From Parabacteroides acidifaciens (GTDB lineage: Bacteria > Bacteroidota > Bacteroidia > Bacteroidales > Tannerellaceae), in contig NZ_QREV01000001.1 in assembly GCF_003363715.1 (NCBI RefSeq), positions 1 to 64,000 of the forward strand: DNA of 64,000 nucleotides, given 5' to 3'. The position numbers and the translations under genes are program-made. Below are positions 1 through 9,119 of the stretch, piece by piece (the stretch's first letter is position 1; every line of letters begins with the position of its first letter). The notes under the pieces were generated by a model. It was not told the origin of the DNA. It searched no databases and saw nothing but the letters and a program-made list of their open reading frames with translations.

Positions 1-91
1 GTGAACAATATATCATACTTTTTATTTAGACTCAAAAATATATATGCATAGCTCCACTATTTTTCGGGGTGATCCCTCCTGATTTTCCACA

Positions 92-129
92 AAAAAAGAG
101 AATACTAATTAGATAGTATTCTCTTTTTT
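92..129 (-). terminator. Rho-independent terminator after the tRNA-Arg cluster
   Basis: A 16-bp perfect stem (arms 92-107 and 114-129, loop ATTAGA) has A-rich and T-rich ends, so the leftward transcript ends in a U tract. It begins one base after the last tRNA copy. The symmetry means it could also terminate rightward transcription. Confidence 0.85.
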
Positions 130-130
130 G

Positions 131-204
131 TGACCGCGACAGGATTCAAACCTGTAACCGGCTGATCCGTAGTCAGCTACTCTATTCAGTTGAGCTACGC
201 GGCC
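131..204 (-). tRNA. tRNA-Arg (anticodon ACG), copy 3 of the transcript, no encoded CCA
   Basis: The reverse strand folds as a 74-nt cloverleaf: 7-bp acceptor stem starting GGCCGCG, D stem GCTC/GAGT, anticodon stem GCTGA/TCAGC with loop CTACGGA (anticodon ACG, Arg), and T stem ACAGG/CCTGT. A34 is presumably edited to inosine by TadA to read CGN codons. The discriminator A is followed by CAAAA rather than CCA, unlike the other two copies, so CCA must be added enzymatically. Confidence 0.97.
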
Positions 205-237
205 AATCTTTATATTTTTGTTTAAACTTCTTCTGAA

Positions 238-314
238 TGGTGACCGCGACAGGATTCAAACCTGTAACCGGCTGATCCGTAGTCAGCTACTCTATTCAGT
301 TGAGCTACGCGGCC
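238..314 (-). tRNA. tRNA-Arg (ACG), copy 2, CCA encoded
   Basis: The 74-nt body is identical to the neighbouring copies (anticodon ACG). The CCA end is encoded at 238-240. The spacer to the next copy shares the AATCTT and TTTTTGTTTAAACTTC words with the other spacer, so whole gene-plus-spacer units were duplicated. Confidence 0.97.
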
Positions 315-347
315 AATCTTCATTTTTGTTTAAACTTCATCTTGAAA

Positions 348-424
348 TGGTGACCGCGACAGGATTCAAACCTGTAACCGGCTGATCCGTAGTCAGCTAC
401 TCTATTCAGTTGAGCTACGCGGCC
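348..424 (-). tRNA. tRNA-Arg (ACG), copy 1 (promoter-proximal), CCA encoded
   Basis: This is the first gene of the tandem leftward cluster. The body is identical to the other copies and CCA is encoded at 348-350. It lies about 22 bases downstream of a strong Bacteroidetes-type promoter. Confidence 0.97.
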
Positions 425-445
425 ATTATTTCTTGATTGCGAGTG

Positions 446-476
446 CAAAGGTAGTATTTTCTTTTTTATATGCAAA
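446..476 (-). promoter_or_regulatory. Promoter of the tRNA-Arg cluster
   Basis: On the reverse strand, TTTG (473-476), a 19-base spacer and TACCTTTG (446-453) match the Bacteroidetes -33/-7 consensus exactly. The -7 box lies 22 bases before the first tRNA. Confidence 0.8.
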
Positions 477-499
477 CCTTTCCGTTGTCTTTTTTTTAA

Positions 500-2815
500 C
501 TAATCCAGCATCTTCGGGTTAAATATCAGATAACCAATATTCAAACCGAAATTGAAATTTTTCGATGGATAGCTATAGCCATTCGCATACAGGCTGATGT
601 TGGCAAATGGCAGTTGCAAAACAAGGGCTGCCTCTCCCATATATTTGAACGAATGGAGAAATTTTCCATAATAGGGGATAGCAGAATAAGTATTGTTATT
701 CCATATCTCTTCTTTCTTAATTTCATACAACGGGGCAAAACCATACATATCCAGACGAAAATGGAGCAATTTGCTGAACTTCCAGATAGGAGAGAGCCCG
801 AACGCTACATACTGGTTGGCCCGGAAAGCCTCGTTAAAGACTATCTGGCTATGAGGAGTCGGTGTAAACGCCGGTGCCTGCAAAACAGAAGCCGTATAGT
901 TGTTCATCAAATTCTTGCTGGAAATGACAAGCTCACTTGTAAAACCAAGATTAAAGTGTGAACTAAGTGTCCTATATTGTTCCCATTCGCCTTTCATCTG
1001 TAACCAGCTGTGTATTTTCCTGTCAAAAGCTCCCATATCGGTAAGAGGAGAAGGGCGGTAATTTTCCTTGCCTGTCACATATTGCGCAACAAGAAACTGC
1101 TTCCGGCCGGAAATAGGATATTGTTTGTAATCCAAGGAGTTTCGTTCGATGCTAAGGGAGCCGGCAAACAAATCATACCAACTGTGATCAGATGTTGCAT
1201 TCGGGAAGGTCATATTGGATGTCTGGAAATAGTAATCATTGAGCCGCCCGTAGGCAAAACCGATCTCCGCCTTGGCGCGGTTCAGGAACGGAAAACCAAG
1301 TTTGACTTTCGTATATAACTCTTTCTGGCGGATAAAAGCCGGCAGAACATCTTCGTAGAACAATGACTGGCTTTCCGAATATTTTTTTTCCGAGAATACA
1401 CCTTGCCAGTTCAGATAGGTCGGTATCCTTGTCTGTAAATAAATACGCCCGCTCAGCATCACTCCGCTAAAGGAGTTACCCACTTGGAAATTGGAATTAA
1501 CATCAGCGGCAAACCGTCCTAAGTATTGGTATCCCAATCCTAAGAATAACTGGTTAGCCTGATAGGAAGATACGTTTCCTCCGAACCCGACTGTGATCTC
1601 TTCCTTCATCTTGACATCCAGATAAAGGTCAAACTTTTTCTCCTTCCGGTTATAAACGGCATGCGGCAATATCTCCTTAATTTTGGAGTAAGTCAGCATC
1701 TTGAAGTATGCACGCTTAAATTCTTCCATCGAAAACTCGTGGTTGATGTCGCGATGCAGTTGGGCTTCGATATATTTCCGTTGCGATTCGCTCACGCCTG
1801 TAACATATATATTCTGGAAGATTAAAGGAGGCAGACTTTGCTTGTAGGCCTCACGGCGTTTGTTCACTTCGTCCAGGTCAACCCGCCGGGAGACACGTGC
1901 CTTGATCGAATCCATCATCGCCATCGTCCGTTTATAGCCGATATCCATCAATTCCCGTGATTTCTGGAAATCAAGAAGAGAGACGGTCGGGAAGCTGAAT
2001 TTGATCATCATGCCTTCTTCCTCGGGTACGTCGTATTCCGTTTTCTGCATAATCATCGTCTCAAGCTGGTTATAAGGATTGGAAGAAGGCTTGTTATTGC
2101 TGCCTGCCACTGTCGAGCCAAAGATAAATTCCGGATGAAACGCCTCTTTCATCGGGCCAACCGGGAAGTTATCGTATATACCGCCGTCGAAAATAGGCAC
2201 ACTGTCTTTCCATATCGGCTGGAAAAAGAACGGGAAAGTCATGGAAGCCCGGACAGCATCGCCCAAGTCCCCGTTTTTGAAGATAATGGCTTTTTTGCTG
2301 TAGATATCCGATGCTACGCAGCGGAAAGGCACAAAAAGGTTGTCAAAATTCCATCCGGCTTTAGCTGTCGCCTGCGAAAACAAAGCCATAAAAGCCTGGT
2401 TCATCTGGATCGGATTGATCAGGCTTTGAGGGAAAAAATTGGCTTTAACTTGTAATGAATCAGTCATGTCGATCGAGAAATGGCCGAATTCAGGTGTCGG
2501 GTCCGGACGTTTGAAATAGTATTTATATTCGTTTTCCACTGTCCCGGTCTGCCAGTAACTGAACTCTTCGGACAACATTAAATTAACCATCTCTTCCGGC
2601 GTATATCCCATTGCATAAAGGCTGCCGACAATTGCGCCGGCGGATGTTCCCGTTATATAATCGATCGGTATTCCATTTTCTTCCAGTGCCTTGATGACTC
2701 CGATGTGGGCAGCTCCTTTCGCACCGCCACCACTCAGAACCAATCCCACCTTCTGGGCGTATCCCATCTGTAAGGCCATAAATAACAAGGCTGTCAGTAC
2801 AGCTATCTTTTTCAT
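500..2815 (-). CDS. Patatin-like phospholipase fused to an outer-membrane beta-barrel
   Basis: A 771-residue secreted protein of the RssA/PlpD-like family. It has a signal peptide (residues 1-21, ending GYAQ), then a patatin domain with the oxyanion-hole GGGAKG near 29-34, the nucleophile Ser58 in GTSAG and the catalytic Asp210 in DGG. These indicate a Ser-Asp dyad lipid acyl hydrolase. A POTRA-like linker (about 345-415) and a C-terminal surface-antigen (BamA-type) barrel follow, so the hydrolase is probably exported by or anchored to its own barrel. The start at 2815 is chosen because the -7 promoter box covers the earlier in-frame ATG at 2845. The substrate is unknown. Confidence 0.9.
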   Translation of the reverse strand: MKKIAVLTALLFMALQMGYAQKVGLVLSGGGAKGAAHIGVIKALEENGIPIDYITGTSAGAIVGSLYAMGYTPEEMVNLMLSEEFSYWQTGTVENEYKYYFKRPDPTPEFGHFSIDMTDSLQVKANFFPQSLINPIQMNQAFMALFSQATAKAGWNFDNLFVPFRCVASDIYSKKAIIFKNGDLGDAVRASMTFPFFFQPIWKDSVPIFDGGIYDNFPVGPMKEAFHPEFIFGSTVAGSNNKPSSNPYNQLETMIMQKTEYDVPEEEGMMIKFSFPTVSLLDFQKSRELMDIGYKRTMAMMDSIKARVSRRVDLDEVNKRREAYKQSLPPLIFQNIYVTGVSESQRKYIEAQLHRDINHEFSMEEFKRAYFKMLTYSKIKEILPHAVYNRKEKKFDLYLDVKMKEEITVGFGGNVSSYQANQLFLGLGYQYLGRFAADVNSNFQVGNSFSGVMLSGRIYLQTRIPTYLNWQGVFSEKKYSESQSLFYEDVLPAFIRQKELYTKVKLGFPFLNRAKAEIGFAYGRLNDYYFQTSNMTFPNATSDHSWYDLFAGSLSIERNSLDYKQYPISGRKQFLVAQYVTGKENYRPSPLTDMGAFDRKIHSWLQMKGEWEQYRTLSSHFNLGFTSELVISSKNLMNNYTASVLQAPAFTPTPHSQIVFNEAFRANQYVAFGLSPIWKFSKLLHFRLDMYGFAPLYEIKKEEIWNNNTYSAIPYYGKFLHSFKYMGEAALVLQLPFANISLYANGYSYPSKNFNFGLNIGYLIFNPKMLD

Positions 2816-2842
2816 ACTTGTAACTTCTCTACTTAATGATTT

Positions 2843-2872
2843 CAAAAGTAGTCGTTATTTCCCAGACTGCAA
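2843..2872 (-). promoter_or_regulatory. Promoter of the patatin gene
   Basis: On the reverse strand, TTG (2870-2872), a 19-base spacer and TACTTTTG (2843-2850) fit the Bacteroidetes consensus. The position implies a start site near 2835, which rules out the ATG at 2845. Confidence 0.7.
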
Positions 2873-2938
2873 GAATTTGAGATGCATAAAATACAACATA
2901 AAATTGGTCTGTTTTGTTAATTGGTCACACAGGTAAGA

Positions 2939-3697
2939 TCATTTGAACAGCTGTAGAAAGTTTTCCTTATAACTGGGAGAAACTTCTATTTCCGTTTCAT
3001 CTTCCAGTACGACATATCCTCCCGAACCTTTATGGTAAGACTTGATACAATTAAAATTTATAATATGCGACTTATGTATGCGAACAAAAGGGAACGGCAA
3101 TATTTCACTGAAATGTTTCAGGAAACGGCAGACCATCTTTTTACTTTTGTCCGTGAGATAAATATCTGTAAAATTACCATTTCCCTGCAAACGAACGATC
3201 TGTTCCATCTTGACAACCTCGAAACCTTCCAAAGTCGGCAGAATGACTTGCTGCTTTTCCGGTTTGGATTCCCGTAAGTTTTCTACCAGAATTTTATTGC
3301 GGTTGAAAACTTCGCGATTGGAGATGTGTTGCTGGACTTTGTTGACCGCCAATATAAGTTCCTCTATACTGACCGGTTTAAGCAGATAATAAGCCGCACT
3401 TTGATTCAACGCACGCAGTGAATATTCGGAATAAGCCGTAACGAAGATCGTCTCAAAATATATATCCCGGCATCCTTCCAGTACATCGAATGCATTTCCA
3501 AAAGGCATTTCGACATCCAGGAAAACCAGTTGCGGCTCCAGTTCATGTAGCAGAGGAATGGCCGACTTACAGTCAATGGCTTCTCCGACTACTTCCACGG
3601 AAGGACAATATTTAGCCAAATAATTTTTCAAAGCCTCGCGTGCGGCTTGTTCGTCTTCTACGATCACACTCTTTATCTTAGATAATGTCTCCATCAT
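2939..3697 (-). CDS. LytTR-family response regulator
   Basis: A 252-residue regulator with a receiver domain (about 8-125; phospho-acceptor Asp61 in FLDVEMP, acidic pair at VEDE) and a C-terminal LytTR DNA-binding domain (about 150-250). The ATG overlaps the stop of the upstream kinase gene by 4 bases, so the two are translationally coupled as a LytS/LytR-type pair. A second ATG directly follows (3694), so the start could be one codon later. Target genes are not apparent; the adjacent patatin gene has its own promoter. Confidence 0.93.
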   Translation of the reverse strand: MMETLSKIKSVIVEDEQAAREALKNYLAKYCPSVEVVGEAIDCKSAIPLLHELEPQLVFLDVEMPFGNAFDVLEGCRDIYFETIFVTAYSEYSLRALNQSAAYYLLKPVSIEELILAVNKVQQHISNREVFNRNKILVENLRESKPEKQQVILPTLEGFEVVKMEQIVRLQGNGNFTDIYLTDKSKKMVCRFLKHFSEILPFPFVRIHKSHIINFNCIKSYHKGSGGYVVLEDETEIEVSPSYKENFLQLFK

Positions 3698-5394
3698 TTT
3701 TTATGTTGTATGGGAAAGTGAAAGGTGACGATTACTCCGCTTTCATTCCCGGTTTTTTCTGTTATGTCTATTGTTATGTGGCAATTATACAAACTGTTCA
3801 GTAAATGGATACGTTCGTATGTATTGGTAAGGCCACGCGAATGGTGCTCCCGCTGATGTTTGGTTTTCAACTCCCGGCTTTTGGTCAGCCCGATGCCGTT
3901 ATCTTCTATGACAACGGATAGGGAAGAAGCCTTCTTTCGGATTGTCAAAGTGAGCAGTCCGGAATTTTCCTTGTAACGGAGTCCGTGCCAGATCGCATTT
4001 TCCAATTGTGGCTGGATAAGCATATTGGGAATAAGGATTGCCTCCATGTCGAACGATTCGTCAATCTGAATCTGATAGGTGAATTTATCCTGAAAACGCA
4101 TATGTTCCAGTTCTAAATACTCCTTTAGTTGCTCAAGCTCGGTTGCAAGCGGAGTAAAGTCCTTGTTGGAGTTTTCCAATGTGTTGCGCATCAGGCGGGA
4201 ATAGGAAGAGAGGTATTTATTGGCTGCCAGTTCGTCATTCCGGGCAATAAACTGATTCACGCTGTTCAGACTGTTAAATATGAAATGCGGATTCATCTCA
4301 CGCCGTAACGACTGTAATGCGATCTTTTTATTCTTGCGCCTGATAGAATACCAAGCCCGAAGAATAAAGGCCATGCATATCAGGATCAAAACGATCGAGC
4401 CCAAGAGGAAGCTATTGAATTTATTCTGTTTCCGGATCAGTTCATCCTTCAATACGCGCTCTTTTTCCAACTGGGCAATGCGTTTCTCGTGCACTTCAAA
4501 AAAACGGGAATCGATCAACGTACTGTCTGCCTTAACCATCGGTTCCAGCTGACTCATAAAATCTTTATATAGATCCAGGGCCTTCTGGGGCTTATTCATT
4601 TTCTGATATTGCGCGGCAAGCTGTTCCAGGCTTTTCTTCGCTTCAATCGTGTGCCCTTCCTTCAAAGCCAATTCGTATGACTGGAGAAGTGACGCGGCAG
4701 CAGCCTCCATTTTCTTGTCGGCGGCATAAGCAGTAGCGATTTCCCGTTTGACTTTAATCGTTTCGACCGGCTTGTCTTTTACATCTTCCAATGCGGATTC
4801 CAAATTGGAAATGGCAGCTTGCTGATTATTCATCTTCATATTTACTTCCGCCATCTGCTGATAGGCGACAGCCCGTTCCTCCTTGTCTTCGTCAGCATTC
4901 AGGATATCGATATTCCGTTGTATATAAGTTGCCTGTACGACAGGGTTCGATTTATTCTTCAGACGTTTAACGTCATTTATATTCAGTTCTTGCACCTGTT
5001 TGTTCTGTGACAGCTTTACTGCTTCACTATAATTCGAGATTGCGTCGCGCAGTTTGTTTTGTGCTTCCTTCACTTTGGCAAGTTCCCGATTTACGTAGGC
5101 CAATTGTTCTTTGTCGTTCAGCTTCTGATAGAGTTTGGAGGCGTTGTTCAGATACAACTCCGCTTTTACATATTCGCCTTGTTTCATTAACTCCTTCGCC
5201 AAAATCAGATAATCGAATGCGATTTTCCTGTCGGAACTGTCTTTCTCTAAAGAGGTCGACAGTTTCATGGCTGCGCTCCGGGTATTACCGGAATACTTTA
5301 TAGTCGGAATCGTATCTTCCTGCGACCAGGCAATTGTCGCCGGCAGTAACATGAATATAAGAAGGGACAAGTATTTCATCGCTTTTTCCGTCAT
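3694..5394 (-). CDS. TPR-containing LytS-type sensor histidine kinase
   Basis: A 566-residue kinase. After a signal-peptide-like N terminus (about 6-25, ending AWSQ), a periplasmic TPR region (about 55-300) and coiled coil lead to one membrane segment (about 328-347). A His_kinase (PF06580) domain with phospho-acceptor His370 in NPHFIFN and a HATPase domain (DNGIGL) follow. This layout is common in Bacteroidetes, where the periplasmic TPR region may bind a protein or peptide signal. It is the first gene of a two-gene unit with the LytTR regulator. An in-frame ATG at 5379 is an alternative start. I saw no clean promoter in the 147 bp before it. Confidence 0.92.
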   Translation of the reverse strand: MTEKAMKYLSLLIFMLLPATIAWSQEDTIPTIKYSGNTRSAAMKLSTSLEKDSSDRKIAFDYLILAKELMKQGEYVKAELYLNNASKLYQKLNDKEQLAYVNRELAKVKEAQNKLRDAISNYSEAVKLSQNKQVQELNINDVKRLKNKSNPVVQATYIQRNIDILNADEDKEERAVAYQQMAEVNMKMNNQQAAISNLESALEDVKDKPVETIKVKREIATAYAADKKMEAAAASLLQSYELALKEGHTIEAKKSLEQLAAQYQKMNKPQKALDLYKDFMSQLEPMVKADSTLIDSRFFEVHEKRIAQLEKERVLKDELIRKQNKFNSFLLGSIVLILICMAFILRAWYSIRRKNKKIALQSLRREMNPHFIFNSLNSVNQFIARNDELAANKYLSSYSRLMRNTLENSNKDFTPLATELEQLKEYLELEHMRFQDKFTYQIQIDESFDMEAILIPNMLIQPQLENAIWHGLRYKENSGLLTLTIRKKASSLSVVIEDNGIGLTKSRELKTKHQREHHSRGLTNTYERIHLLNSLYNCHITIDITEKTGNESGVIVTFHFPIQHKK

Positions 5395-5504
5395 ATGTTT
5401 TTACATGTGTAAAGTAAATGCTTCTAATACATTTATCTGTTATGTTTCACCAAGTCAAATTCCCCGTTCACCCATTCTGGCAAAAACTTTAATATTTAAC
5501 ATTC

Positions 5505-5512
5505 TATATTTG
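5505..5512 (+). promoter_or_regulatory. -7 box of the vWA gene promoter
   Basis: TATATTTG lies 30 bases before the ATG and matches TAnnTTTG. The -33 element is not clear. Confidence 0.5.
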
Positions 5513-5541
5513 AACCATAAACCTATAAAAAATATCCGAAT

Positions 5542-6675
5542 ATGAAAAGAATTATCCTATTTAGCTTCCTGTTTGCAGCCATCTTTGCTACTGCAATGGG
5601 CAACATGGTGTCTGAAACGGCAAAGAAAGAGAACCAGACGAAAATACAAGTCGCCATCCTTCTCGATACATCGGGCAGCATGCAGGGATTGATCGAACAG
5701 GCAAAGTCCCGGCTCTGGAATATCGTCAATACGCTGACAACGCTCAAATATAACGGAAAAACGCCGAAAATAGAGATTTCCCTCTATGAATACGGCAGTT
5801 ACTATCGTTATAAAGGAGATTATATCCGGCAGATCACTCCTTTGACCACCGACCTGGACCGAATCTCGCAGGAACTTTTCGCCCTGACAACCGGAGGCAG
5901 CGAAGAGTATTGCGGAACCGTTATCCACAAAGCAGCCGACGAGCTGGAATGGGGAAACAACGAGGCTGATATGAAGTTGATTTACATTGCCGGAAACGAG
6001 ATATTCGACCAAGGGGAAATCCGGTACAAAGATGCCATTGCAGATGCTGTCAAAAAAGGGATTTCCGTCAACACCATCCATTGCGGCGACAGGACAACAG
6101 GAATACATGATTACTGGCAAGATGCGGCAGTAAGGGGAAACGGCAAGTTTTTCAATATCGACTCGGACGAACGTATCCGTTATATCGAAACACCTTTCGA
6201 CGCCCAAATCGTTCTTTGTAATGACCGGTTGAACAGAACATATGTCGGTTATGGACATGCCGGCACTGCACGCAAAGCCAATCAAGTAATGCAGGATCAG
6301 AACGCCATGTCCATTTCTTCTGCCAACTATGCAGAACGGGCTGTCAGTAAGACAAAGGAAGTCTATGACAACACCTCATGGGACTTGGTAGATCGCCTGA
6401 AACAAGATAAAGATGCGCTCGCCAAAATCTCCCGGAATGATTTGCCGGCCGATTTGCAGCAATTATCTCATGACCGATTACAGGCATATGCAGACAGTCT
6501 GGCCAAAGAGCGGGCTGCCATTCAAAGAGAAATAGCCAGGTTGGATGCTAAACGCAAACAATATATGGAGGAACAGGCCAAAGAAGGAACCGGAGAGAAG
6601 AAAGAGGATTTGGGAAAAGCCATAACTTCCTCTATCCTGGAATTTGCAAAAGCAAAAGGGTACACGGTTGAATAA
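5542..6675 (+). CDS. Exported vWA-domain protein
   Basis: A 377-residue protein with a signal peptide (about 1-20) and a von Willebrand factor A domain (about 33-230) that keeps a complete MIDAS start, DTSGSM (Asp42 to Met47), so it should bind a divalent metal and a partner protein. The C-terminal third (about 285-360) is a charged, Ala- and Glu-rich coiled coil. It is monocistronic, with its own -7 box and a hairpin downstream. The family is common in Bacteroidetes and has no assigned function that I can name; a periplasmic adhesion or scaffolding role is only an inference. Confidence 0.85.
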   Translation: MKRIILFSFLFAAIFATAMGNMVSETAKKENQTKIQVAILLDTSGSMQGLIEQAKSRLWNIVNTLTTLKYNGKTPKIEISLYEYGSYYRYKGDYIRQITPLTTDLDRISQELFALTTGGSEEYCGTVIHKAADELEWGNNEADMKLIYIAGNEIFDQGEIRYKDAIADAVKKGISVNTIHCGDRTTGIHDYWQDAAVRGNGKFFNIDSDERIRYIETPFDAQIVLCNDRLNRTYVGYGHAGTARKANQVMQDQNAMSISSANYAERAVSKTKEVYDNTSWDLVDRLKQDKDALAKISRNDLPADLQQLSHDRLQAYADSLAKERAAIQREIARLDAKRKQYMEEQAKEGTGEKKEDLGKAITSSILEFAKAKGYTVE

Positions 6676-6680
6676 ATAAA

Positions 6681-6716
6681 AAAGGCTTTAGTCAAACCTC
6701 CTTGACTAAAGCCTTT
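6681..6716. terminator. htpG: Terminator hairpin between convergent vWA gene and htpG
   Basis: A 15-bp perfect stem (6681-6695 with 6702-6716, loop ACCTCC). The leftward transcript from htpG then runs into TTTTATTTATT, a good U tract. In the rightward direction the tail is weaker. Confidence 0.8.
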
Positions 6717-6740
6717 CCAATATATTATTTATCTGCCTTA

Positions 6741-8792
6741 TTATCCGATCATCTGAACACTGCGCTTGATGAACTGGCTCAACGCTTCACCTTTCAGCAT
6801 ACCGTTTGCTAACAGTGCGAGGTCGATCAGCTGGCTGACCAGCTTGTTGCCGGCGGCGTATTCGGACAGAATGCCGTTGCGCTGTGCAACCAGTTCGTCT
6901 ATCTTTTTGTTCGTGTTCGTCATATCTTCTTTCTCTTCGGAAGTGATTTCTTCTTCCTTCTTTTTGTTTTGGGCTTCACGTAAATCGCTTTGACGCGCCT
7001 GCCAGCCTTTCAGGTCGGCAAGGATCGGGTTCAGCTTTTCCGCGCAGGCCGTTTCTTCATCGGAAAGAACTTTCTTTACTAACTCGTGGTCTGTGTTCAA
7101 CACCAGGTTGTAGCTGTCGGGCAATTCGCCGTAGAACGACATACCGGGCTGCATGGCAGACATTTCACGCATACGGCGTATATACTCGCTCTGTGTCAGC
7201 ATGACCGGATTGGAGTTTTCACCCAATGCTTCGAAAGTAACGATGAAATCGGTCTTTTCGATCTTCGGAAGCTGGCTCTTGAACATTTCCTGCAAAGCGT
7301 TCTTCTGGTTTTCATCCAGCGTAACTTTGCCGGCGTCTTCCTTGCGGATCAGGTTGTCGACCGTATCGCTGTCCACACGGACGAAACGAGTCTTCTCGAA
7401 CTTCTGTTCCAACTGGCTGATCGCGTGTACATCCAACTGGCCGTCCATAATCAACACACTGTATGCCTTGTCCTTAGCAGCCTGGATATAGCTGTACTGG
7501 TCATTGACATTGGTCGTGTAGAGATAGATCAGATTGCCCTCCTTGTCTGTCTGGTTAGCTTCTGTCAGAGCCTTGTATTCTTCAAACGTATAATATTTGC
7601 CGTCCACATCCTTCAGCAGGGCGAATTTAGCCGCACGGTCGTAGAACTTCTCTTCGCTCAGCATACCGTATTGGATGAAGAGTTTCAGGCTGTCCCACTT
7701 TTCCTCGAATTGAGGGCGGTCGTTCTTGAACATTTCTTCCAGGCGGTCTGCCACCTTCTTGGTGATATGGTTGGAGATCTTCTTTACATTCTGGTCGCTC
7801 TGCAGATAAGAACGGGAAACGTTCAACGGGATATCCGGTGAATCCAGTACGCCATGCAACAATGTCAGGAATTCAGGTACTATACCTTCAACCGAGTCGG
7901 TAACGAATACCTGGTTGCTATACAGCTGTATCTTGTTGCGATGCAGGTCGATATTGCTCTTGATGCGAGGGAAATACAAGATACCTGTCAAGTGGAACGG
8001 ATAATCCACGTTCAGATGAATCCAGAACAAAGGTTCGTCCGACATCGGATACAAGTCCTGGTAGAACTTCTTGTAGTCTTCGTCCGTCATATCGCTCGGC
8101 TTGCGGACCCACGCCGGCTGAATGTCATTGATGATATTGTCCTGGTCCGTATCGACATACTTACCGTCTTTCCATTCCTGCTTTTTACCGAAAGCGATAG
8201 GCACCGGCAAGTAGCGGCAATATTTGGTCAACAGGCTGTTAATCTTATCTTTATTCAGAAAATCTTTGTTTTCGTCATCGATATACAGGATGATATCCGT
8301 ACCGCGATCCTCTTTTTCTGTTTCTTCCAGTGTGTATTCGGGCGTGCCGTCGCAGCTCCATTTCATAGGAACGGCTCCTTCCTTATACGATTTGGTTACG
8401 ATTTCCACCTTCTTGGAAACCATGAAGGAAGAGTAGAAGCCAAGTCCGAAATGACCGATGATGGCGGCTGCGTCGTTCTTATATTTTTCAACAAACTCTT
8501 CGGCTCCGGAGAATGCGATCTGGTTGATGTATTTGTCGATCTCTTCGGCTGTCATACCGATACCGCGATCGGATATCTTGATCGTATCGTTGTCGAAGCT
8601 GACATGGATAGTCAAGTCACCCAGTTCACCCTTAAACTCGCCGACCGAAGCCAGCGTTTTCAACTTCTGCGTCGCATCAACCGCGTTAGACACTAACTCA
8701 CGAAGGAAGATTTCGTGGTCACTATACAAAAACTTCTTGATGATAGGGAAGATGTTCTCACTTGTAACACCTATGTTTCCTTGTTTTGCCAT
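6741..8792 (-). CDS. htpG: Molecular chaperone HtpG (bacterial Hsp90)
   Basis: A 683-residue Hsp90 homologue. The N-terminal GHKL ATPase shows ELVSNAVDA (catalytic Glu and Mg-binding Asn), DRGIGM and GHFGLGFYS; the middle domain contains the conserved SRSYLQSD-type segment, and the C-terminal dimerisation domain ends KRSVQMIG. It is longer than the E. coli protein (about 624 residues), as usual in Bacteroidetes. It folds or remodels client proteins in the cytoplasm. It appears monocistronic, with a hairpin terminator at its 3' end. Confidence 0.98.
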   Translation of the reverse strand: MAKQGNIGVTSENIFPIIKKFLYSDHEIFLRELVSNAVDATQKLKTLASVGEFKGELGDLTIHVSFDNDTIKISDRGIGMTAEEIDKYINQIAFSGAEEFVEKYKNDAAAIIGHFGLGFYSSFMVSKKVEIVTKSYKEGAVPMKWSCDGTPEYTLEETEKEDRGTDIILYIDDENKDFLNKDKINSLLTKYCRYLPVPIAFGKKQEWKDGKYVDTDQDNIINDIQPAWVRKPSDMTDEDYKKFYQDLYPMSDEPLFWIHLNVDYPFHLTGILYFPRIKSNIDLHRNKIQLYSNQVFVTDSVEGIVPEFLTLLHGVLDSPDIPLNVSRSYLQSDQNVKKISNHITKKVADRLEEMFKNDRPQFEEKWDSLKLFIQYGMLSEEKFYDRAAKFALLKDVDGKYYTFEEYKALTEANQTDKEGNLIYLYTTNVNDQYSYIQAAKDKAYSVLIMDGQLDVHAISQLEQKFEKTRFVRVDSDTVDNLIRKEDAGKVTLDENQKNALQEMFKSQLPKIEKTDFIVTFEALGENSNPVMLTQSEYIRRMREMSAMQPGMSFYGELPDSYNLVLNTDHELVKKVLSDEETACAEKLNPILADLKGWQARQSDLREAQNKKKEEEITSEEKEDMTNTNKKIDELVAQRNGILSEYAAGNKLVSQLIDLALLANGMLKGEALSQFIKRSVQMIG

Positions 8793-8936
8793 AATACGAT
8801 ATATATTTTAATATTATACTTATTGTTTCTGCTTTATAACCATAATTGCTTACGTGATGTTTATTAACAAAAACAATGCCAATGTACAAAATGGCATTTC
8901 AGACTGACAAGTTATCAGAGATGGCAAGCGGCAGAA

Positions 8937-9050
8937 GTTTCCAAGTGGTGAAACTTTTGTTCCATGCCGAGGAAACTTTAGTTTCTTGCAGGAGAAACTT
9001 TTGTTCCATGGGCATGAAACTTTAGTTTCAAGCATTGAAACAGGTGAAAC
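8937..9050. repeat. 22-bp-period dyad array (GTTTC...GAAAC), locus A
   Basis: Four units start at 8937, 8959, 8981 and 9003, exactly 22 bp apart, with a partial fifth at 9025. Each is GTTYC, 8 variable bases, GAAAC, TTTW. Odd units read GTTTC...TTTT and even units GTTCCATG...TTTA, giving a 44-bp higher-order repeat. The same word family recurs at 31353-31440 and 57267-57345. Confidence 0.85.
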
Positions 9051-9119
9051 TATTTAAGACTTTTTAAAGAAATAGGAGAGGAAAGGTGAAATAGTGGTAG
9101 CAGCGGTATCACTAAAAGA

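Noticed and set aside
7086-8696. Long plus-strand frames opposite htpG (251 and 280 codons)
   Set aside because: They are antisense shadows of htpG; the htpG frame carries all Hsp90 motifs.
8862-8885. A sigma-54-like TTGGCATTGTTTTTGT on the minus strand upstream of htpG
   Set aside because: The near-invariant GC of the -12 element is GT here, and no activator sites are visible.
8937-9050. Possible CRISPR array in the 22-bp repeats (also at 17841, 31353 and 57267)
   Set aside because: Units are only 22 bp, the variable part is 6-8 bp, the repeats are degenerate and no cas gene is near.
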